From positions 1 through 52,482 of the IMG/VR virus record IMGVR_UViG_3300006790_000022: a DNA stretch of 52,482 bases, one strand, 5' to 3'. Below are positions 34,401 through 41,156 of the stretch, piece by piece. How positions within the stretch are numbered: the stretch's first letter is position 1; every line of letters starts with the position of its first letter. The notes beneath the pieces were generated by a model that had not been told where the DNA came from, did not search any database, and saw only the letters and a list, made by a program, of their open reading frames with translations. Source of the DNA: a virus. Position numbers and translations under genes: made by a program.

Positions 34401-34839
34401 TAAAATACATTATACAGGATTACAATTAGATAGTACAGGAAAAGTAGGTATAAATACTACCTCTCCTACAGAGGCACTAGATGTAAAAGGTAACCATAGA
34501 GTTGAAGGTCAAGCATATTCTGCGGCTGCTTCTACTTTAACACCTACAGGAACTACTGAAACAATTGATTGGAATGATAGTAATGCTGCTACAGTAGATT
34601 TAGCCTCTGCCACGGGAGATGTTACCTTAACATTAAGTAATCCTAAAGCAGGAGCATCTTATGTAGTAAAAGTAATTCAAGACGCTACTACACCAAGAGA
34701 CCTTGTGTGGCCTGCAGCAGTTAAATGGCCTGGAGGTACTGCACCAGTAATTTCTACTGGAGCTTCAGCTATAGATTTAATTATTCTTTTTTACGACGGG
34801 ACAAACTATCTAGCATCATTCAATCAAACTTTTAGTTAA
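31444..34839 (+). CDS. Large tail fibre with YadA-like beta-roll
   Basis: This 1131-residue protein starts with an N-terminal connector (HIRN-type segment, then YEGRMWQLTTGEKDIYIYSD). Beta-rich shaft segments follow, including 'IAINTSSPTVGTKFEVRDG', 'LGIGDDAPDAKLHVQG' and 'VGINTTSPTEALDVKG', the repeats often seen in trimeric fibres and chaperone-terminated adhesins. Residues about 645-865 hold roughly 13 copies of a (S/G)xAIG(x)nA-type repeat, as in YadA/Hia trimeric autotransporter heads. The end is a compact beta domain (VTLTLSNPKAGASYVVKVIQD...). No S74 chaperone domain is evident. It is likely the main host-binding trimer. Confidence 0.82.
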   Translation: MADTNNIHVHIDHNKHEIRNFSVEKLGAHPTGGDLYEGRMWQLTTGEKDIYIYSDTTIKKIVTADDLNKFGALIGTYDASTGAIPDGVTAGQIGSGVDDEGLSATAPANIQKGDFWIISVSGTIAGIAGETTLNIGDILMATADSAILAADFLGIKSNVDTLAQVLAAGNTTNDGQTIDALNGGGQINLRDSSDNVVAITNDSGGYAKANIYFDDAEATMGFDYIGVTPKAGFQAFASDNIIQVKAGDKIILKSGLNTSTHSILNASVSPVLIGTSSKIQSDIGVTGSVAIGGGSAGVLRHLKTNDTAYVDKLGFFSSSTTNVESIFTFAGIADRAVTVPDKSGTLAMLSDITPLSYGIYAGSGTVPTSVVATLTDDFTFFTGGGSNLFWIDGGSEQIAINTSSPTVGTKFEVRDGLVMFVKGGGPTAGLLQDVGSYTENTKTVLPGAAFFGTQSVGVLQDVVAGDALTSIRGSRNMAVWNQTTAGQSLTASRGMVGSANRIILVDQGTVTQGIGILNEFQTVTANGTITEAIGSWSGLSTSNLGTITGFKAYYTPDLSAVTGAPAVGARYGLYLSDSGYNYINGRLGIGDDAPDAKLHVQGEGTDAGTTSFLVEDSAGVDFFQIRDDGSWSLGEGAVPNTNTTVIIGLNASATHASSIVIGNGASDNAGSTREQIIIGVGATQSAAGAVYGVAIGTNASVASSSVAIGKDATNTANGGIAIGVGSTTGAGVAIGNGADGTGNNAVALGGSSVSTGFRATAVGFQANAGAGYSVAIGNGATTAGANYAIAIGTSVVTTAANFLIGYSVTDTGASSGVGIGHTAIVGAAHTIAIGTEAEATGIESIAIGGGCVASAAGAIIIGRSDNPTSTDLTNSVGNSFGIGWEETTPSFLLAKTADSYMAGTGKLGIFVKVPANDLSVSPIQYETGTASQSGNTITGSGTTFTAAMVGSQFIFADGTNAGTITTYTSGTSIDVDTSATVGSQAYKIHYTGLQLDSTGKVGINTTSPTEALDVKGNHRVEGQAYSAAASTLTPTGTTETIDWNDSNAATVDLASATGDVTLTLSNPKAGASYVVKVIQDATTPRDLVWPAAVKWPGGTAPVISTGASAIDLIILFYDGTNYLASFNQTFS
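33379..34035 (+). repeat. YadA-head-like repeat region within the fibre gene
   Basis: About 13 imperfect repeats of roughly 13-16 codons encode the core AIG, VIG or VAIG followed by a small loop (e.g. GVAIGTNAS, SVAIGKDAT, GIAIGVGS, SVAIGNGAT). In YadA-type adhesins such repeats form a left-handed trimeric beta-roll. Repeat number could vary between strains. Confidence 0.8.
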
Positions 34840-37049
34840 TGCTTTTTCATTCTAGTTTATATGCGGGAGCAAAGCCTCCGTCTTTACCGGTAATATATAA
34901 TAAGTATAGCCCTTTACATATGTGGAGTGCTGAAAATATCAGTGAATACTCTACTAAGAATGCTTTAACTGTAGTTACAGATGAGTATGTTAATTTTGAT
35001 AATGTATTAACTGCTGTTGCATCTCAGACTACAGGTACAATTTCTACTTGGGTATATTTACCAGATGTAATAGCTGGTGTTACTCACAGATTAATAACAT
35101 TTGGTGATACAGATGCTAATGAATTTTTAGTCTTCCAAATAGATACTCTTGGAAGATTTGTAGTGGCTTTAGGTATTGCCGGTACTACCCAGTGGAATAT
35201 TAGATCTACCTTCGCTATAGATACAACTGATGGTAATTGGGTACATTTATTAGTGGCTCATGATGGAGTTAAACCTAATTTATTTGTGAATGGGGTTGAT
35301 ATATCTACTATATGGGCTGTGGATGTAGATCGTACAAAATGGTTTACAGATTGCACGGGATTGGATAATGGTAGACTTGGGTGTTTAAATTACAATTCAG
35401 GTGGTAATACCGAATTTTTTGACGGTAAGTTTGGTGATATCTTAATTACAAGTGATGCTAAAAATGCAGCTGCTGTAACTGATATATATAATAATGGTTT
35501 TCCTAAAGATGAAGGTAGTATATCTAATGCTATAGTTTACTATAGATTTGATAATGCTTCTGATAATTATAATAGCGATGTAGTTAATGAGTGGAGATTT
35601 TATGATGAAATAAGTAGTATAACAGCTGATTCGGTAAATTGTGAGGTTGGTGATATAGCTGAAACTGAAATAACTTCTCATGTGGTATTGTATGATTATG
35701 CTGGGACGCACGATTTATCTAGTCATGGATGGAATTACCCCACTATACAATATGATGATTCTAACTACAAAGGAAGACAGACGTTTAAATTTAATGGTAC
35801 ATCTACTGGATTTAATAAAAACTTTTCAGATTTTAGATCAGGAGATAACGTAGGTATGATAACTTATATTTGTACCCCCAACGATGATTTAATTTATGCG
35901 TTTTCAACAGCTGATAAATCATCGAATAATAGATATTTTATTGGTGGTGGCACTGGTTCTAGTAATTTTGGGCGTATAAGATCTATTAACGGAACATCTA
36001 CTATTAATAACTTTCAAAACACTCAACCTAGAGGATATCCTAAAATGATTTGCACTGTGTTGTCTGATGGGGTAAATTTTAAAATATGGGTAAATGGTAT
36101 TGAGCAATCTACTGCTACAATAACAGCTGATGGTCAGTGGTTAAATGATATGGTTGCTGGGGAGCTTGATAATATTTCTATAGGGTTTTCTAATCAATCT
36201 ACAGAATCTTTTGCCTCGATGGATTGGGCATTAACTATGTACCATGATTCGGTTTTAAGTGACGCTGATCTAAGATCTATGCACCAAGATATTATGAAGT
36301 ATTATGGTATGGATTTTGAGGTAGCGATAAGTGAGATAGTTAATACTTATAGTACACATAATATGTGGAATGCTAATATGAGTTTCGTAGACGGTACAAC
36401 TACAACACTTTTTGATATTCTGGGGAAATATGATATGGCTAACCCAGCTGCTGCTAATCAACCTACATTTACTACATCTGACGTAGATTTTAATAATGAA
36501 TCTAGTATTACTTTTGTAGATGCAGGAACAGATTATTTAGAAAATTCAGTGGCTAATTACGGTAGTACTTTAGGAACTACTGGTGTATTTACTGTTGTAT
36601 GTAAAATAACTGATCTATCTGCTACAAATATTTTATATTCTGTTGTAGACGTAGCTACAAATACCGAGAGACATCTAGGGGCCGTTACTACATCAGGTAA
36701 TGCTAGGGTTTTATATAATAAGGATGGTGCCGGGGTATTTTTTAGAGATGCTACAACTACTACAATCACAGCTGGAAATACCTATATAATGTCATTTATG
36801 CAAAAAGGCGCTTCTACATTAGCTGTTATAATAAATGGGGTTAATGAAGTTATGTCAGGATCTTCTACAGGAGACTGGTTAGATGACTATACTGTATCCG
36901 ATGCAATACAGATGGGGGCAAAAGTAAATTCAGCTGCTACTTATTCTCCAGATGTAGAGATGGCTTATATGGATTATGCTCCTTATACTGATGTAGCTAC
37001 TGTTCAAAATTTACACGCTAAATTAAATAAAATTTATAATATATACTAA
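34839..37049 (+). CDS. Multi-lectin (LamG/ConA-like) receptor-binding protein A
   Basis: This 736-residue protein has three successive concanavalin A/LamG-like beta-sandwich modules. The first (about 20-240) shows TISTWVYLPD, a GNWVHLLVAHDGVKPNLFVNG core typical of laminin-G-like lectins, and TGLDNGRLGC. The second (about 255-480) and third (about 500-736) repeat a WSAEN/WNAN start and a 'VNGxxQ...W..D' core. The protein at 43403 is a clear paralogue over the whole length, e.g. NNG-PKDE-S and VNEWRFYDEISSIT. I infer glycan binding at the tail tip. There is no catalytic motif. Confidence 0.78.
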   Translation: MLFHSSLYAGAKPPSLPVIYNKYSPLHMWSAENISEYSTKNALTVVTDEYVNFDNVLTAVASQTTGTISTWVYLPDVIAGVTHRLITFGDTDANEFLVFQIDTLGRFVVALGIAGTTQWNIRSTFAIDTTDGNWVHLLVAHDGVKPNLFVNGVDISTIWAVDVDRTKWFTDCTGLDNGRLGCLNYNSGGNTEFFDGKFGDILITSDAKNAAAVTDIYNNGFPKDEGSISNAIVYYRFDNASDNYNSDVVNEWRFYDEISSITADSVNCEVGDIAETEITSHVVLYDYAGTHDLSSHGWNYPTIQYDDSNYKGRQTFKFNGTSTGFNKNFSDFRSGDNVGMITYICTPNDDLIYAFSTADKSSNNRYFIGGGTGSSNFGRIRSINGTSTINNFQNTQPRGYPKMICTVLSDGVNFKIWVNGIEQSTATITADGQWLNDMVAGELDNISIGFSNQSTESFASMDWALTMYHDSVLSDADLRSMHQDIMKYYGMDFEVAISEIVNTYSTHNMWNANMSFVDGTTTTLFDILGKYDMANPAAANQPTFTTSDVDFNNESSITFVDAGTDYLENSVANYGSTLGTTGVFTVVCKITDLSATNILYSVVDVATNTERHLGAVTTSGNARVLYNKDGAGVFFRDATTTTITAGNTYIMSFMQKGASTLAVIINGVNEVMSGSSTGDWLDDYTVSDAIQMGAKVNSAATYSPDVEMAYMDYAPYTDVATVQNLHAKLNKIYNIY

Positions 37050-37051
37050 TT

Positions 37052-37360
37052 ATGGCTACTTTTAGAGGAATAGTTTGTAATAACGATACTGATTACAGAA
37101 ATAAAGAACAACTTATACATAATTTTTTATATGGTAAGTATGGTAAGCAATCTACTGATGAAGATGGTAATGTATTAGAGTCGGGGGATTATACCAGTCA
37201 AAATTTTGCTGGGGCAGGCGGTAGAGTAGATTTACGAACAACTGAAGGTAAACCTATCTTAGTTGAGCCATCAAAATCGGAATGGGCTTCTGAAATGCCT
37301 ACCTTACCATTAAACTTTCAAGACCTTGATACGTCAATAATCGATCGAGGAGAACTTTAA
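37052..37360 (+). CDS. Small protein after lectin gene
   Basis: This 102-residue protein has no recognised domain (start MATFRGIVCN). It contains an aromatic helix-like stretch (EQLIHNFLYGKYGK) and an acidic end. It follows the lectin gene after two bases and precedes a 66-base gap with a promoter-like motif, so it closes the fibre operon. It could be an assembly factor for the lectin protein. Confidence 0.6.
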   Translation: MATFRGIVCNNDTDYRNKEQLIHNFLYGKYGKQSTDEDGNVLESGDYTSQNFAGAGGRVDLRTTEGKPILVEPSKSEWASEMPTLPLNFQDLDTSIIDRGEL

Positions 37361-37380
37361 TAGAACATTAAAATTTAGAG

Positions 37381-37388
37381 ATATTTTG
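37381..37388 (+). promoter_or_regulatory. Possible promoter element ATATTTTG
   Basis: The octamer, also found at 13885 and 15457, lies in the gap before the tagged operon at 37427, with TTTA (37356-37359) at a suitable upstream distance. TA-to-TTTG spacing is one base off consensus. Confidence 0.35.
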
Positions 37389-37426
37389 CTATATATTAAG
37401 ATATCTAAGAAATAAATACACATAAT

Positions 37427-38854
37427 ATGTTACTAAGAAATAACGCTTTTAACAGATACCAACCAGATGCTTATGGGAATAGTCTTAATAGTATGACCCC
37501 ACCTGGAACTATTAGACCATCTTCTAATCTTAATATGAGAAGTAAGGATAAAGAATTATCTTCTGTTGAAAAAGATAAAAAAAGAAGAAAATTTTTAGAC
37601 CATAATAAAACTATGTCAGAGGCTAAGGATAAGGCTGATTTACTTAAAGAACAAGAAGCCCCTGAGTTTGAAAAAACTGACTTTGATTATGCTGGAGCTA
37701 CGACTGGAGCTATGCAAGCTGGTATAAGTGGTTATCAGAGTGGGAAACAATCTGGAGGATCTGGAGGTGGTATGTTTAGTGGTATGGGTAAAAGTAAAGG
37801 GTATTCTGGATATAAATCTAGTGCTGGGGAAGGTGCTATGTCTAGGGCTGATTGGAAAGCTGCTGGTAAACCTACAGGCGGTGGAGCTGCTACAGCTAAA
37901 GGCGGTGGAGCTGCTGCTTCTGGTGGCGGTAAATCCGGCGGTGGTGGAGGAGGTGGTTTCTCTGCTGGTGGTGGAGCTGCTGTTGCGGCTGGTACTGCTT
38001 TAGTTGGTGCTGCTGGTGCTCAACAATCTGCTAATAAAAATGAAGATGTTGGCGGTGCTATGTCTGGTGCTGCTACCGGTGCTAGTATTGGTATGACCTT
38101 AGGACCTATTGGTGCTGCAGCTGGAGCTGTTATTGGTGGTGTAGCTGGGTATTTTTCTGGTAAAGGAGCTAAGGAAAAGAGAGAAAAAGCTGAGAAAAAA
38201 GCAGCCGCTGCTAGGGAAAGACATAATGCTGCTATTAGGGAGCAAAAAAGAAAGATAATTGGTAAAGCTACTGAAAAGGCTAGATATCAAAGAGTAATGA
38301 ATGAAGCATCTAGATATGATGCTCAAGGTAATCTTAGATATAAAAAAGGTGGTGTGCTTAGATATGGTATTATCTCTGTGAATGAAATAGCTTCTATTAA
38401 AGCAGAAACTGAAAAAAGAGACGAGCCAACACCAGAAGCTAAGCCTAGAAAAATTACACATAGGTATGAGAAAGGTGGTACACTCTTAGGGAGAGAAACT
38501 AAACCTACAAAAGTTATTTTCAAGAAAAACGGAAGTAAAACTGTACCTGTATTTAGAAGGGGCGGTAAAATAGATGTGGCTAAAACTAATGTAATTGTAG
38601 ATGGGCCATCTCATGATGAGGAAAATAATACAAGTGTAAAGGGCGATAGAGGTTTACCCGTTGTAAAAAATGGTGCTAAAGTAGCTGAGATAGAAAGTAA
38701 GGAATTAGTTATTAATAAAGAATCTACTTTAGAAATAGAAAAACTAGCTAAAGAAGCTAAAAAGAATCCGGAAGCTAAGAAAAAATTAGGGGAACTAGTG
38801 AATAAAGAATTAGCTGATAATACGTTTGATTACTCTGAATTAATGACAGATTAA
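37427..38854 (+). CDS. Gly-rich, glycine-zipper, GG-tagged protein
   Basis: This 475-residue protein has a charged N-terminus (about 30-90), a very Gly/Ala/Ser-rich region (about 105-195), then a glycine-zipper hydrophobic segment (about 205-245: GAATGASIGMTLGPIGAAAG). Basic helices follow, then three tag relatives YKKGGVL (about 305-311), YEKGGTL (about 346-352) and FRRGGKI (about 376-382). A C-terminal module, NGAKVAEIESKELVINKE, resembles the end of the next protein. Glycine zippers can insert in membranes, as in ejected pore-forming internal proteins. It overlaps the DUF192 gene by one base. I infer an internal, ejected virion protein. Confidence 0.72.
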   Translation: MLLRNNAFNRYQPDAYGNSLNSMTPPGTIRPSSNLNMRSKDKELSSVEKDKKRRKFLDHNKTMSEAKDKADLLKEQEAPEFEKTDFDYAGATTGAMQAGISGYQSGKQSGGSGGGMFSGMGKSKGYSGYKSSAGEGAMSRADWKAAGKPTGGGAATAKGGGAAASGGGKSGGGGGGGFSAGGGAAVAAGTALVGAAGAQQSANKNEDVGGAMSGAATGASIGMTLGPIGAAAGAVIGGVAGYFSGKGAKEKREKAEKKAAAARERHNAAIREQKRKIIGKATEKARYQRVMNEASRYDAQGNLRYKKGGVLRYGIISVNEIASIKAETEKRDEPTPEAKPRKITHRYEKGGTLLGRETKPTKVIFKKNGSKTVPVFRRGGKIDVAKTNVIVDGPSHDEENNTSVKGDRGLPVVKNGAKVAEIESKELVINKESTLEIEKLAKEAKKNPEAKKKLGELVNKELADNTFDYSELMTD

Positions 38855-39513
38855 TGGGGCTATATAAATTAAATATAGGTGATAAAAAATTAAAGGTCGC
38901 CGTGGCCAATACAGAAGAGACCTTATATCAAGGTCTTTCTGGTACTAAGAGGTTAGGTAAAAATAAAGGAATGTTATTTATGTTTCCAAAACCTTCTAAC
39001 GTTACTATGGTTATGCGCGATATGAATTATGATCTTGATTTTGTAATGCTAGATTCTAACTGGGAAGTTATACAGGTAGGATCTTTAGATAAAGATGATA
39101 GGTTTGGTATTACAGCTCTTATGCCACCTCATATGGTATTAGAGTTAAATAAAGGCGATATAGATCGTTTAGGGATTAGACTTGGCATGACTTTAAACCC
39201 TGAAAAAGATTTATCTACTCAATTAAAAGGGGTACAAAAATTTAAACATGGCGGTAGGTTTGAAATGGTTGGTGAGAAGGTATTTGAGGTTAAAGTTGAT
39301 GATATAAAAGTGGATCCTAATAAATTGCAAATACTTAACACGGACGGAGAAGTTGTTGCTAATATAGAACCTGGAGCTCGTATTTTTAGTAGAGAGGATA
39401 CTAAAAGATTAATTAGTAAACATAAAAATGGGGATAAACTTGCTTTAGCAGAAGCTATGATTGAAATGATCGATAGGCAAGATAATCAAAAACAAGAGTA
39501 CGTTACAAAGTAA
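38854..39513 (+). CDS. DUF192 protein with tag relative and C-terminal module
   Basis: In this 219-residue protein, residues about 10-118 follow the DUF192 pattern: LKVAVANTEETLYQGLSGTK, then GMLFMF, a 'V-x-M-V-M-R-D-M-x(3)-LDFVMLDSNWEVI' stretch and PPHMVLELNKGD. DUF192 is a small beta-barrel of unknown function in bacteria, and I do not know it as a usual phage gene. KFKHGGRF (about 129-136) is a tag relative at the border to a C-terminal module (ILNTDGEVVANIEPGARIF...) that resembles the end of the preceding protein. It overlaps both neighbours by TAATG. It is probably packaged or ejected with them. Confidence 0.78.
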   Translation: MGLYKLNIGDKKLKVAVANTEETLYQGLSGTKRLGKNKGMLFMFPKPSNVTMVMRDMNYDLDFVMLDSNWEVIQVGSLDKDDRFGITALMPPHMVLELNKGDIDRLGIRLGMTLNPEKDLSTQLKGVQKFKHGGRFEMVGEKVFEVKVDDIKVDPNKLQILNTDGEVVANIEPGARIFSREDTKRLISKHKNGDKLALAEAMIEMIDRQDNQKQEYVTK

Positions 39514-40361
39514 TGGGGGTTTTAAAGAAATATCAAAAAGGTGGCGAATTTATCGGTACTGATCCTAGTACTATTCCTCAGGATATAATTGACCTTAGTC
39601 GTTACTCTGGTGATGTAAAACCTATGGACCATATGATCTCACAGCCTCACGGGTATAAACATAATACTATACCTGGAGAATTTGAGTCACCAGCTAGAAG
39701 ATATTTTAAAGCTGCATCTATTACAAATAAAAAACCTATTAATAGAAGTAAAACAACGCAGTCTAAGGATAAAGAAGTTATAGATGGTAAGTGGCATAAC
39801 TTTTCTGTAGAAGATGGCTATAACAGTCTTAAAGAGGGTGATAAGGTTAAAGTAGGGGATGCTACGATTAAAGTTACTGGAGGGTACGGATTAAGAAATT
39901 TAAAAGGGAGAAAAGAAGAACACTCTAGAGGAATTGATATTACAACTTCTACTGGAAAAGCTCATGCTTTATCAGATGGGGTTATTGAAAGTGTTTTATT
40001 GGAAGGCGATGGATCAAAAGTAGGAACCGGAGCAAAACCTGCAGCTGGGTATTATGTAGTGGTTAGAAATTCTGACGGTACTAAAACACAGTATATGCAT
40101 CTTGATCCTATGACAGAAACTGATATAAAAAATCTTAAAGGTAAAAAGTTAAAAAGGGGGGATGAAATTTGGGGGTATACAACTGGATCAGGTTCTATGA
40201 CAGCACCACACGTTAAAGTTAGACACTATGGTACATCATCTAAGTATAATGTAGACCCCTCACAACTTATTCAAGGTATAGCATATAAATATATACCTGA
40301 TGGAGAAGGTAATAATATATTTAGTTATAAACAAAAGAAGAAACCATTACTTAAAAGTTAA
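39513..40361 (+). CDS. GG-tagged M23-like peptidase with altered zinc site
   Basis: This 282-residue protein begins MGVLKKYQKGG (tag, residues 6-11). An M23 (LytM/lysostaphin-type) fold spans about 118-250, including GGYGLRNL, HSRGIDI (H137, D142), YYVVVRNSDGTKTQYMHLD (H196) and SGSMTAPHVKVRHYG (H233). Active M23 enzymes use H-x3-D and H-x-H. Here the first pair is separated by four residues and K235 replaces the second His, a zinc ligand. Activity is therefore doubtful. M23 domains in virions normally help DNA passage through peptidoglycan. The gene overlaps the DUF192 gene and shares its operon. It may be a structural or cell-wall-binding relict, or use a shifted ligand such as H238. Confidence 0.8.
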   Translation: MGVLKKYQKGGEFIGTDPSTIPQDIIDLSRYSGDVKPMDHMISQPHGYKHNTIPGEFESPARRYFKAASITNKKPINRSKTTQSKDKEVIDGKWHNFSVEDGYNSLKEGDKVKVGDATIKVTGGYGLRNLKGRKEEHSRGIDITTSTGKAHALSDGVIESVLLEGDGSKVGTGAKPAAGYYVVVRNSDGTKTQYMHLDPMTETDIKNLKGKKLKRGDEIWGYTTGSGSMTAPHVKVRHYGTSSKYNVDPSQLIQGIAYKYIPDGEGNNIFSYKQKKKPLLKS

Positions 40362-40364
40362 GGT

Positions 40365-41144
40365 ATGAGTAAAGTTATATTTGATTATATACTTAATAGG
40401 TATAGATTGGTTTCTCGAGCTAGCCAGGTAAACTATGATAATACTGCGTCCGGGTTAACATCTGTTAATGTTAAAGACGCAATAGATGAGGTATCTGGAA
40501 CGCTAACAATAATAAATAATAATGAGTTACTTATCACATATTATGAAGTTGTCGCAGGAACAAGCTCACCAGACTCGGTTACTGTACCGACGAATGGGAC
40601 GATCGTACTCGACAAGTTTGGAGCCTCAAAAGATGCAATTCTTTCAAAGATTGATGGGAACAATAACGTCACTTGGGAAAGCCCTCAAACTAGTGGGGGA
40701 ACGATAGTAACAACATCACTAGATGCAGATGGAAATTATGTATTCTCTGGAACTCCGGCAGATACAAATGTTGCTATAATATATACTTTTAAAATAAAAT
40801 TTTCTGACTTACAAAATGCAAATATTTCAAATATTCTATATGAGTCAGAGTTAAATTCTCAAAGAGGCGACGGGTCTACAATAACAGAAGTGTCTAATAA
40901 TTATAACGCTTCTGCTGGGGATTTTGTTGTAATGACAACTGGAGGAAGTGATAAAACAGTAACCTTACCACAATCACCTAGTAAAGACGATGTTATAAAT
41001 GTGTATAAGTATGATAATGCCGGTGGTAAAATAATAGTAGATGGGAATGGAAATAATGTAGACTTTGAAAGTCAAACAGAAGTAGTTTTACAGGGAGAGA
41101 ATCATACTTATCAATTTACAGGGACTGAGTGGTTAATAAAATAA
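40365..41144 (+). CDS. Tail fibre-type protein with IFDxILNR start
   Basis: This 259-residue protein starts with VIFDYILNRYRLVSR, an adaptor-like peptide also found at the start of the protein at 42994. Next comes the trimer-type motif TSVNVKDAIDEV, a beta domain with a GTIVLDKFGASKDAILSK segment, and a C-terminal domain typical of fibre caps (DKTVTLPQSPSKDDVINVYKY..., QFTGTEWLI). No catalytic site is seen. It follows the M23-like gene by four bases, so tagged and fibre genes share a transcript here. Confidence 0.68.
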   Translation: MSKVIFDYILNRYRLVSRASQVNYDNTASGLTSVNVKDAIDEVSGTLTIINNNELLITYYEVVAGTSSPDSVTVPTNGTIVLDKFGASKDAILSKIDGNNNVTWESPQTSGGTIVTTSLDADGNYVFSGTPADTNVAIIYTFKIKFSDLQNANISNILYESELNSQRGDGSTITEVSNNYNASAGDFVVMTTGGSDKTVTLPQSPSKDDVINVYKYDNAGGKIIVDGNGNNVDFESQTEVVLQGENHTYQFTGTEWLIK

Positions 41145-41156
41145 ATTATAATAATA

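Noticed and set aside
35442-35711. Minus-strand 89-codon frame in the first lectin-like gene
   Set aside because: It has Ile/Tyr/Ser-rich antisense composition and lies inside a well-supported paralogue-backed gene.
37728-38003. Plus-strand 91-codon frame in the Gly-rich gene
   Set aside because: It is a frame-shifted reading of GGT/GGA repeats that yields a Val/Leu-only peptide; not a gene.
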